Of a stretch of 64,000 nt of DNA, positions 38,398-46,893 are shown piece by piece. A program made the position numbers and the translations under genes. Positions within the stretch are counted from its first letter, which is position 1; each line of letters opens with the position of its first letter. Under the pieces are notes generated by a model. It was given only the letters and a program-made list of their open reading frames with translations, did no database searches and was not told the DNA's origin. This stretch comes from Stutzerimonas stutzeri (GTDB lineage: Bacteria; Pseudomonadota; Gammaproteobacteria; Pseudomonadales; Pseudomonadaceae): contig NZ_CP046902.1 of assembly GCF_009789555.1 (NCBI RefSeq), forward strand, positions 3,488,001-3,552,000. Direction: 5' to 3'.

Positions 38398-38667
38398 ATG
38401 AATAGCCCCCTTCGTTTCAACGACGCCCTTCTCATTACTGATCGCGCCTTCAAGCCGTTCCAGTGCGTCGCCTGGACACTACTCGAAGGCAACGGCGAAC
38501 TGAGCATTACCGTCGTGGATGGCAGCGAATCTCGCGCCGTCGGCCACTGCAAGTTGTCCAGCAGCGTTTATTCCGACCCGGTCAAGCTCGGCCAGACTCT
38601 GGAACAGGCACGCGCCGACCTGAGCCGCCAGGGTGTCCATCTCGCCCCTTGGCACATGCCGGAATAA
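38398..38667 (+). CDS. Small orphan protein, paralogue of the one at 39124
   Basis: An 89-residue soluble protein of unknown function. The C-terminal half (YSDPVKLGQTLEQARADLSRQGVHLAPW) closely matches YADPVHLAGLLENARVQLSKDGVALSAW in the protein at 39124-39411, and both end W-x-MP. The N-terminal halves align more weakly. It is followed at once by a strong terminator, so it is its own transcription unit. I do not recognise a named family. Confidence 0.75.
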   Translation: MNSPLRFNDALLITDRAFKPFQCVAWTLLEGNGELSITVVDGSESRAVGHCKLSSSVYSDPVKLGQTLEQARADLSRQGVHLAPWHMPE

Positions 38668-38686
38668 AGCAACCATTCGAATGGCA

Positions 38687-38718
38687 AAGGCCCGGCCGCG
38701 CAAGCGCCGGGCCTTTTT
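38687..38718 (+). terminator. Terminator after the 89-residue protein gene
   Basis: AAGGCCCGG (38687-38695) pairs with CCGGGCCTT (38707-38715) and TTTTT follows. It is 20 bases after the stop codon. Confidence 0.92.
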
Positions 38719-38817
38719 CGTTGCGCTCGCCCTGCCCTGTTCGCCACGTCCCTCGTCAAACTGATCCATTCGCTTGTTTCACGGTCCCAGCAATATGTGA
38801 ATCAAGAGGAGCGAGCC

Positions 38818-39099
38818 ATGAAGGGTGCAGCAGCATACGTCAACGACCAGTGGCACAGCAGCGGCCTGGCGAACCTGCCAGAAGGCGCTGAAGGTCATAG
38901 CATCACCTTGAAATTCATCATTCCCCGTGACGAACAGTTCACTGGACTGATCACGCACGTCTGCGAAGTGGCGCAGCAGCGGCTGAGCGAGTTCTACGAG
39001 GGCCGCGAGGTGACGTACCGGCCGGTTCAAGGCTCAGTCGTAGGGGACGGCAGCGGCGACGGCATCGACCTCGTGTTCGATGTCGCCCCTGCGCCGTGA
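38818..39099 (+). CDS. Small soluble protein of unknown function
   Basis: A 93-residue protein, start ATG 38818 chosen for the GAGGAGCG ribosome site just upstream (a start seven codons earlier lacks one). It begins MKGAAAYVNDQWHSSGLANL and has no membrane segment. LKFIIPRDEQFTGLITHVCEVAQQRL is probably a helix-strand core. It lies between the two paralogous small proteins and 24 bases before the second, with which it may be co-transcribed. No family recognised. Confidence 0.7.
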   Translation: MKGAAAYVNDQWHSSGLANLPEGAEGHSITLKFIIPRDEQFTGLITHVCEVAQQRLSEFYEGREVTYRPVQGSVVGDGSGDGIDLVFDVAPAP

Positions 39100-39123
39100 T
39101 CGACCGCACGCCGGAGCACGAAC

Positions 39124-39411
39124 ATGACCGTCCAACGACTTTCGCTCGACGAAGCCATGCGCATCAGCGCCATGGCTTTTCTACCCTGCCATGCAGTCAC
39201 GCGGGCCGATAACGAGGACGCCAGCTATTCGCTGCGGGTGATCGACGCGGCGGGCGATGAAATCCTGTCGATTGCCCATATCGCTCGGTCGCAATACGCC
39301 GATCCCGTTCATCTCGCCGGCCTGCTGGAAAATGCGCGAGTCCAACTGAGCAAGGACGGCGTAGCGCTGAGCGCGTGGTCCATGCCGGCACAACCTGGCG
39401 TTACCGGTTAG
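39124..39411 (+). CDS. Small orphan protein, paralogue of the one at 38398
   Basis: A 95-residue soluble protein. It shares with the 38398 protein the pattern SxYxDPVxL-x3-LExAR-x2-LS-x2-GVxLxxWxMP, so the two arose by duplication. Unlike its partner it has a short Gly/Thr tail after the final MP. It starts 24 bases after the 93-residue protein gene and is followed 20 bases later by the DUF421 gene, suggesting a small operon. Function unknown. Confidence 0.75.
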   Translation: MTVQRLSLDEAMRISAMAFLPCHAVTRADNEDASYSLRVIDAAGDEILSIAHIARSQYADPVHLAGLLENARVQLSKDGVALSAWSMPAQPGVTG

Positions 39412-39431
39412 CGCCCCTACCGAGGCAACGA

Positions 39432-40124
39432 ATGAGCGCTTTCGATTGGCAGCGCATGCTGCTGGACGACCTGCCCCTGTTATTCATCGCCGAGGTGGTG
39501 CTGCGCGCGCTGTTTGCCTTCGTGGCGGTGTTCCTGTTTCTCAAGATCAGCGGGCGTCGGGGTATCCGGCAGCTGTCGCTGTTCGAGCTGGTGGTGATTC
39601 TCACGCTGGGCTCGGCTGCCGGCGACGTGTCCTTCTACGACGATGTGCCGCTCTTGCCCATCGCGGCCGTGTTCGTCACCTTGTTGATGCTCTATCGGCT
39701 CACGGTCTGGATCATGACGCGCAGCGAGCGCATATCCAAATGGATGGAAGGTGAACCGGTCACCATCATCAAGGATGGTTTGTATGAGCTGCACAGCCTC
39801 GAACGACTGAATATCTCATCCGACGAATTCTTCATGGAGTTGCGGCAGCAAGGCGTGGAACATCTGGGGCAGGTCCGGCTTGGCATTCTGGAGACCGACG
39901 GGGACGTCAGTCTCTATTTCGCCGACACGCAATCGGTACGTCCCGGACTCTCGGTACTGCCCAAGCAATATCGGCCGGTTTACCGCCAGGTTCCCGCCAG
40001 CGCGCTATACGCCTGCACCCGCTGCGGATTCCCGCAGATCATCGAAGCGCAGCAACCGGCCAGTTGCCCCCGCTGCGGCCACGAGCAATGGAGCACCGCG
40101 TTGAGCAATCCACGCATACGATGA
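39432..40124 (+). CDS. DUF421 membrane protein with C-terminal zinc ribbon (YcaP/YetF-like)
   Basis: A 230-residue protein. Three N-terminal membrane spans (about residues 15-40, 48-66, 70-90) contain the DUF421 signature KISGRRGIRQLSLFELVVILTLGSAAGD split at about 40-66. The cytosolic DUF421 domain follows (VTIIKDG, ISSDEFFMELRQQG, QVRLGILETDGDVS). Unusually, the end carries YACTRCGFPQ and CPRCGHEQW, a four-cysteine zinc ribbon. Function of the family is unclear; the domain is linked in some bacteria to envelope or spore processes. Confidence 0.85.
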   Translation: MSAFDWQRMLLDDLPLLFIAEVVLRALFAFVAVFLFLKISGRRGIRQLSLFELVVILTLGSAAGDVSFYDDVPLLPIAAVFVTLLMLYRLTVWIMTRSERISKWMEGEPVTIIKDGLYELHSLERLNISSDEFFMELRQQGVEHLGQVRLGILETDGDVSLYFADTQSVRPGLSVLPKQYRPVYRQVPASALYACTRCGFPQIIEAQQPASCPRCGHEQWSTALSNPRIR

Positions 40125-40226
40125 ATCGTGCGAACCCCCTCCGGTTGCGCCGGTCACTTATAGAGACGGGCATCGCGACGCAGCGTCGTCATCGCCCTTT
40201 TCATTTTGCGACTCAGGAGCGTTCAC

Positions 40227-40391
40227 ATGATAGGCGACTATTCCTCGGTAAACGACCATCTGGACACTGCACGCAAGCTCGCTGACAGCGCTGAAACCAA
40301 GGCGGACCCGGCCATCTACCGGGAAGCGATCGACGAGTTGGTGGCGGCGATACGGCTGTTGATGCGTAACAATCCGGAACGCGAGGACTGA
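40227..40391 (+). CDS. Small helical protein, unknown function
   Basis: A 54-residue protein starting MIGDYSSVNDHLDTARKLAD, with a good AGGAG site seven bases before the ATG at 40227. The sequence is charged and probably two helices. It stands alone between the DUF421 gene and topoisomerase IB. Coding evidence is the ribosome site and balanced composition; no function can be given. Confidence 0.65.
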   Translation: MIGDYSSVNDHLDTARKLADSAETKADPAIYREAIDELVAAIRLLMRNNPERED

Positions 40392-40506
40392 CCTAAATCC
40401 ACACTCGCGCCTTGCGAGGCGCGGCTCATCCGGAGTGGGACAGCGCAGACCACACTCGTCTGCGCGACCCGCCCGCGCTTACCGGAACATCGATGAGGGG
40501 TTTCAC

Positions 40507-41610
40507 ATGCTGATCGATCAGGGTGGCGAAACTGCTCTGCCATTGGCCGAGGGTATCCGTCCGGTGCCGGCGGACGAGCGTCCCGATACCGGTACCGCGC
40601 TGTGCCCCCCGCTTCCAGCCGATCTCCACTACGTAGACGACCGCAGCCCGGGAATCAGCCGTCGGGTGATCAGGAAAAAGTTCGCCTATTTCTTGCCGAA
40701 CGGTGAGCGCATCCGCGATGCCGAGGAAATTTCCAGAATCAACAAGCTGGCGATTCCTCCCGCCTACACCGACGTCTGGATCTGCCCCGATCCACAGGGC
40801 CACATGCAGGCCACCGGGCGCGACGCCCGAGGTCGCAAGCAATACCGCTATCACCCGCGTTGGCGCGAGATTCGCGACAGCAACAAGTACGAGCGCATTC
40901 TGGCGTTCGGCGCCGCGTTACCCGGTTTGCGTGCCCGCCTGGAGGACTATCTGGCACTGCGCGGGATGCCGCGAGAGAAAGTCATGGCGCTGGTCGTGCA
41001 ACTGCTCGAGTCGACCTTGATCCGCGTCGGCAACTCGCGTTACGCGCGGGAAAACCGTTCTTACGGCCTGACCACGCTGCGCACCCGACACGTTGCCGTA
41101 CGGGGCGCCGCGATCCGCTTTCAATTTCGCGGCAAAAGCGGTGTGGAACATCAGGTTACGCTGAAAAATCAGCGATTGGCCCGCATCCTGCGCCGCTGCA
41201 TGGAGCTGCCGGGGCAGCATCTGTTCCAATACCTGGACGAAGACGGTGCGCGCCACCCGGTGGGTTCAGGCGACGTCAACCAATTCATTCAAGACCTGAC
41301 CGGGGGCGACTTCACCGCCAAGGACTATCGCACCTGGGCCGGTAGCGCGCTGGCGCTGAGCGAACTTCGCGCGCGTCAATGGCAGCCCGAAGCCGTTGCC
41401 CGTCGCAATCTGGTCGAAACGGTCACCCACGTATCGCGCCAGCTGGGCAACACCCCGACCGTCTGCCGCCAGTGCTACATCCACCCGGATGTATTGCAGG
41501 CATTCACGTGCGGCGAGTTGGCGCAACTGCCGAAGGCGCGGAAACGAAAATGGCTGAGCAGCGAGGAAGTCACCCTGCTGAGGTTCCTGACCGAACGCAA
41601 CCGCCCCTGA
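40507..41610 (+). CDS. DNA topoisomerase IB (poxvirus/eukaryotic type)
   Basis: A 367-residue type IB topoisomerase, which relaxes supercoils by a 3'-phosphotyrosine nick. An N-terminal domain (DDRSPGISRRVIRKKFAYF, AYTDVWICPDPQGHMQATGRDARGRKQYRYHP split at about 75-105) is followed by the catalytic core with EKVMALVVQLLESTLIRVGN, KDYRTWAGSALAL and the active-site Tyr324 in CRQCYIHPDVL. The ATG at 40507 has GAGGGG seven bases upstream. Found in a minority of bacteria. Convergent with the diguanylate cyclase gene. Confidence 0.92.
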   Translation: MLIDQGGETALPLAEGIRPVPADERPDTGTALCPPLPADLHYVDDRSPGISRRVIRKKFAYFLPNGERIRDAEEISRINKLAIPPAYTDVWICPDPQGHMQATGRDARGRKQYRYHPRWREIRDSNKYERILAFGAALPGLRARLEDYLALRGMPREKVMALVVQLLESTLIRVGNSRYARENRSYGLTTLRTRHVAVRGAAIRFQFRGKSGVEHQVTLKNQRLARILRRCMELPGQHLFQYLDEDGARHPVGSGDVNQFIQDLTGGDFTAKDYRTWAGSALALSELRARQWQPEAVARRNLVETVTHVSRQLGNTPTVCRQCYIHPDVLQAFTCGELAQLPKARKRKWLSSEEVTLLRFLTERNRP

Positions 41611-41619
41611 TGGGCACAG

Positions 41620-42573
<954 letters not shown>

Positions 42574-42575
42574 GC

Positions 42576-43559
42576 TCAATTCATCAGGTGTGCAAGTTTG
42601 CGAGACAGCGGTTCAACCGAGTCCTCGGTGAACAGCAACAATAGGTCGAAATGGACATCGTGGCCTTCCAGGCTGTAGCTGATTTCCACCGCGAGGGTGC
42701 TTTTCCAGCGCTCTCGATTGAGCCGTATCAGCTCATCGATCGAGGCATGCTGGCCAAGCACTTGCGGGTGCCCCTGGGAAAACACCACATCGATCTGATC
42801 GGCGATGCCGCTGAGGCATGCGCTGATCAGCAGACTCGACAGGTCGAGCAGCATTTCCAGTTCGAGATACTCGTCGGCGCGCATCAGACGTGCCATATCG
42901 GCAACCTCCGAGTCGTGGAAGATCAGCAGCGCCTCGCCAGCGATCCCGCCGCCGATATATCCCTGGCACACGGCGGTCAGCTTGTCGCCCTGGGCAGCAT
43001 CGACCAGCGCCATGTGCAGATCGCCCACGCCGAAGAAATTCACCGTCGGGATGGGCAGCTGGACGAAAACGCCCAGCACTTTTGCCAGCAGCGCGGCCGC
43101 ACGCCCCATCGCGACATTGACCACCTCGCGGAATGCATCGCGAAACGGAACGACCCCTGCAGCTCTTTCGCCCATTACGGGAAATTCGCTGCCCAACCAT
43201 CCGAAACTGCCCAAGGTCTGCCGCAGATGCAGCGGATCGGCGGGCTTGCGAACGAACGCCAGCGCGCCCAGTTCGAGCACGCGTCGAACGGCCTCTTCCT
43301 GGATATCGGCCGACACCACGACGACCTTGCAGTCGAGCCGCTCGTTGCGAAGCGCCGCGAGTACCTGGTAGCCGTCCATGCCCGGCATGGTCAGGTCCAG
43401 AAACAGCACATCGATACCGCCTCGGCGGATGCGTTCGAGCGCCTCGCCACCGCTGGCTGCCTGATGAATATCCAGCGGCCAGGCAGCCGGCAGCGCACGC
43501 AGCAATTGCTTGCGCGCCAGCTTCGAATCGTCGCAAATCAACAGGGAAACGGCAGACAT
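42576..43559 (-). CDS. Response regulator with CheC/CheX-like output domain
   Basis: A 327-residue protein. The receiver domain (1-125) has LLICDDSKLARKQLLRAL, phospho-acceptor region VLFLDLTMPGMDGY near residue 55 and the KPAD Lys near 105. Residues about 140-325 resemble CheC/CheX-type phosphatase folds (REVVNVAMGRAAALLAKVLG; LEMLLDLSSLLISACLSGIADQ). This output may bind or dephosphorylate a partner rather than DNA. It is translationally close to the diguanylate cyclase downstream. Start ATG 43559; a GTG five codons earlier is possible. Confidence 0.82.
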   Translation of the reverse strand: MSAVSLLICDDSKLARKQLLRALPAAWPLDIHQAASGGEALERIRRGGIDVLFLDLTMPGMDGYQVLAALRNERLDCKVVVVSADIQEEAVRRVLELGALAFVRKPADPLHLRQTLGSFGWLGSEFPVMGERAAGVVPFRDAFREVVNVAMGRAAALLAKVLGVFVQLPIPTVNFFGVGDLHMALVDAAQGDKLTAVCQGYIGGGIAGEALLIFHDSEVADMARLMRADEYLELEMLLDLSSLLISACLSGIADQIDVVFSQGHPQVLGQHASIDELIRLNRERWKSTLAVEISYSLEGHDVHFDLLLLFTEDSVEPLSRKLAHLMN

Positions 43560-43700
43560 GCAGCGCTCGCTCACTCGCCAGGTCTTAGAAACCTGGACAG
43601 CTTATCTCAGCAAACGGTCGCCGGGAGCAGTGACACAAAACTATAATGGCACTTTGCCCGTCAGGCGACTGAAACAGCCGCCGTTCGGGCCGTTATCGCC

Positions 43701-44285
43701 TTAGTAATAGGCGTTTTCGCGGTTGGTGTGATCGGTCACGTCGCGTACGCCCTTGAGCTCGGGAATGCGCTCCAGCAGGGTCTTTTCGATCCCTTCCTTG
43801 AGCGTGACGTCAGCCTGGCCGCAACCTTGGCAACCCCCACCGAACTGCAAGACCGCCACGCCTTCGTCGACCACATCGATCAGCGTGACCTGGCCACCAT
43901 GGCTGGCAAGCCCGGGATTGATCTCGGTCTGCAGGTAATAATTGATGCGCTCGTTCAGAGGACTGTCTTCGTTGACCATCGGCACCTTGGCGTTCGGCGC
44001 CTTGATGGTCAATTGGCCACCCATCCGGTCAGTGGCGTAATCCACCAGCGCATCTTCCAGGAAGGGCTCGCTGACCGCATCGATCCAGGCGGTGAAGCGC
44101 TTCAGTGCGATGGCAACGTCGTCCGGCTTTTCCTCACCCGGCTTGCAATAGGCGATACAGGTTTCGGCATAAGGCGTGCCGGGCTGAGTGATGAAGACCC
44201 GGATGCCGATGCCTGTGGTGTTCTGCTTCTCGAGCAGATCGGCCAGGTAATCGTGTGCAGCTTCGGTAATGGTAATCGCGCTCAT
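43701..44285 (-). CDS. nfuA: Fe/S biogenesis protein NfuA
   Basis: A 194-residue iron-sulphur carrier. An A-type-like N-terminal domain (about 1-95) lacks the cluster cysteines, as usual for NfuA. The C-terminal Nfu domain has GGGCQGCGQADVTLKEGIE near residues 145-165, whose two Cys hold a 4Fe-4S cluster between two subunits. It helps deliver clusters, for example to aconitases, under stress. It is next to cti and metH, as recalled for P. aeruginosa. Confidence 0.96.
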   Translation of the reverse strand: MSAITITEAAHDYLADLLEKQNTTGIGIRVFITQPGTPYAETCIAYCKPGEEKPDDVAIALKRFTAWIDAVSEPFLEDALVDYATDRMGGQLTIKAPNAKVPMVNEDSPLNERINYYLQTEINPGLASHGGQVTLIDVVDEGVAVLQFGGGCQGCGQADVTLKEGIEKTLLERIPELKGVRDVTDHTNRENAYY

Positions 44286-44373
44286 GGGAACTCCTCTCGG
44301 ACATGACGGCAGTGTACGCCAACCCTTGCGCCGGATAAAGTCCTAGTGTTTTAGTAGGAAATACACATCGAGG

Positions 44374-46650
44374 CTATAGATTCTGATATCGGTTCATGTC
44401 GAGCACCCCCGCCTCGACCGGATCGGTTTCCGATAGATAGGCGCCCAGGTCGTTGAAGTGCCGCCAAAAGTCCGGGTGGCTGCGACGGATGCCCCAGCGT
44501 TCGACGACTCGGTCGAACGCCGCCTGGTCCTGGGCACGCTCCAACGCACCGACAAACGCTGGCACCTCGTCCGCCGACAAGCTGAACATGAAGTTCGGAT
44601 AGCTGCTCAGCACGCCGGGATACACGGTCAAGGTATCGCGTCGCGGCTGGTAACGGCGCTGCTCTCCGAACATGAACGCGACGTTCGTATGGGCGCGATT
44701 GCGCAACAGGCTGTATATCTCACGCTGACCCTGACCGTATTCGACCCTGAGAACTGTCGCTTCGGGCAACCGATCGATGACCGGCAGGCTCGCCGCGATC
44801 CGGTTGGTCAGTCGGCTTAGCGCCTGCTCTGCCAGTTGCAACGGCGCGGGCGCTGCGTCGCGATAGCAATGGCCGTTCAGGCAGCGGTTGATGCGATCCG
44901 GGCTGGCATTGATCGCCGCATGGCGTTCGATCAGTTGCTCGGCGAACGCTCCCTTTGAATCGTTCTGCTCAACCCCGAGCGCCGACGGCGTCGTGGTGTC
45001 GACATCGGTGTAGGCCCACCAGAGTTTCAGTTGGCCGCTCTTCTCGTACCACTGGTTGAGGATAGGTTGCCGCGCATCGGCTGGCAGCAATCGCAGGAAG
45101 TTTACCTCGGCGCCGTTGCGGATCAGGTCGAAGTAGAGCCTGGTCTGCCCCTGGTGTGACACGTTGCCATAGACGTCGAAATTGACCACCAGTTGATAGT
45201 AGGTGCGCTCCAGCAGCGGAAAGTCCATCCACCACAACGTCTGTGGGATTTCACCGATCAGCCCTTTGCGAACCGAAGCACTGTCGTGCTGGCGGAACAC
45301 CGTAAGCAGCGCGTTATCGTTTTCGCTCCAGATGTCGGCCCACTCTGCAGGCGTCTCGGCGTAGGCCTGCGAGCGCAACTGCTCGTACCGGTTTCGTTTT
45401 TCCCGATAGGTGTTCCAGAAGTTGAGAAGCTCACCCATGTCGTCGGCCTGCCCAGGCATGGCCAACAACGGCGTGGCACTCGCGCGGTAGGTGGCGTCGG
45501 TGAGATACAGATCATGCCGCGGGTCCTGGAACAGCACCCAGAAATTATCGCGAATCACGTCAGTGGCGATCTGGCCGCGACAGACCGGCCCGCGAATGAA
45601 TGTACGCACGAAATATTCGGCGTTATCCAGCATAAACTGATAACGCGCTTGCGCCGGTATCGCTTCGAAGGTCTCGAAGGGGTTGGCACGGCGCTGGGTG
45701 CCGTATCCAGGCAGCGTGTCCAGACGCCAGTCGCTCGAGAAGAACAGCGAGCGCACGCGTTCGAGCCTGGCCTGGCTCAAGGGATAGGTGATGTGGGTCT
45801 TATGGACGATCACCCCCTCGATCGGACGAATGCGGTAGAAGAACGCGGTGCCAGGATCGTGGTTCGGCGCACGCGTGGCGATAGGGTCGACCGGTTGGCC
45901 GGTCGGGGTCCGCGAGCGCACCAGTTGGAAAAAATGGCCCGTCCGTCCTTCATCGAAATACAGATGGGCAATGAACAGATGCTCATAGAGCCAGCGGCTG
46001 ACCAGCGCCTGGCGCATGCCGCTGGCGTTGAGCATCTGCTCCCACTGGGCGATCTGGGCCGCCTCGCCGACCGAAGGCCGCACTGGCCGTTCGTCGACAC
46101 GCGCGCCCTGCTCGATCCAGCGTTGCAGCGTTGTGTATTCGCGCTCGTCCAGACCGGCCACCGCGAAGGGCATACCGGCATGCTCGTTGTCCCGCGCGTA
46201 GGTTTCGAACTCGCTCGGCAAGGGGCAGCGGTTTACACGATCGAGGCCTATGTCCAGACCCTCTGGCAGCTTGCGGTTGGCGGCCAGCGGCTGACTGCGC
46301 CCAAGCTCCAGCATGCGCGACATCAGCGCCGCCTGGCCGGCGCCGGCATCGAGCACCGAGTGAAACTCTTTCCGACGCCAGGCTGCCTCGCCGTGCGCAT
46401 CCAGATAAAGACGTGTCGTAGGCTGGGCCTCGGTCCGCGTCCCGTCATAGACCGGAAGCTTGTTGGCGCCTCGCAATGCGCCTTCGCCGCTGCCCAGATT
46501 GAGCTGGCAAGGCGAGTCGTAACACGCGTGGCAGGCGACGCATTTGGCCGTGAAGATCGGCTGTATGTCGCGCTGGTAAGACAACGGCTCGCCCCAGGCC
46601 ACGCCCCACACCGACACCATCAGCACTGCTAGCAGACCACGACAGCTCAT
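44374..46650 (-). CDS. cti: Fatty acid cis/trans isomerase
   Basis: A 758-residue periplasmic heme enzyme that turns cis unsaturated membrane fatty acids into trans forms, stiffening the membrane against solvents and heat. The first 22 residues are a signal peptide (LLAVLMVSVWGVAWG). A c-type heme site CVACH lies near residue 37, within the family segment CVACHACYDSPCQLNL. The start at 46650 is preferred because GGAG lies seven bases upstream; an ATG two codons earlier is too close to that site. Typical of Pseudomonas and Vibrio. Confidence 0.95.
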   Translation of the reverse strand: MSCRGLLAVLMVSVWGVAWGEPLSYQRDIQPIFTAKCVACHACYDSPCQLNLGSGEGALRGANKLPVYDGTRTEAQPTTRLYLDAHGEAAWRRKEFHSVLDAGAGQAALMSRMLELGRSQPLAANRKLPEGLDIGLDRVNRCPLPSEFETYARDNEHAGMPFAVAGLDEREYTTLQRWIEQGARVDERPVRPSVGEAAQIAQWEQMLNASGMRQALVSRWLYEHLFIAHLYFDEGRTGHFFQLVRSRTPTGQPVDPIATRAPNHDPGTAFFYRIRPIEGVIVHKTHITYPLSQARLERVRSLFFSSDWRLDTLPGYGTQRRANPFETFEAIPAQARYQFMLDNAEYFVRTFIRGPVCRGQIATDVIRDNFWVLFQDPRHDLYLTDATYRASATPLLAMPGQADDMGELLNFWNTYREKRNRYEQLRSQAYAETPAEWADIWSENDNALLTVFRQHDSASVRKGLIGEIPQTLWWMDFPLLERTYYQLVVNFDVYGNVSHQGQTRLYFDLIRNGAEVNFLRLLPADARQPILNQWYEKSGQLKLWWAYTDVDTTTPSALGVEQNDSKGAFAEQLIERHAAINASPDRINRCLNGHCYRDAAPAPLQLAEQALSRLTNRIAASLPVIDRLPEATVLRVEYGQGQREIYSLLRNRAHTNVAFMFGEQRRYQPRRDTLTVYPGVLSSYPNFMFSLSADEVPAFVGALERAQDQAAFDRVVERWGIRRSHPDFWRHFNDLGAYLSETDPVEAGVLDMNRYQNL

Positions 46651-46801
46651 GCCCATGCTCCAAAGGATCAGACCGGCATACTAACCAACCTGTCCGGCCA
46701 GGGCGAACGTGACCCTTCGCGCCGCCGTCGCGCGAGCGCTGGCCCGCCTCGCAGCGCCCCATGTCCGTTCGCACGGCGAGCTTCGAGCGACCCGACGAAC
46801 A

Positions 46802-46814
46802 TGAACTAAATTCA
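46802..46814. promoter_or_regulatory. MetR-type binding site upstream of metH
   Basis: TGAACTAAATTCA fits the MetR consensus TGAA-N5-TTCA exactly and lies 80 bases before the metH start. A TATTAT hexamer around 46853 could be the -10 element. MetR activates metE/metH in enterobacteria; its use here is inferred. Confidence 0.55.
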
Positions 46815-46893
46815 TACAAACGCGCGAACGATCAAAAAGCATGCAGCTTTGCTATTATGCGCGGTCCTCGCAACCAGCTTCAGGTAGTCCCCC

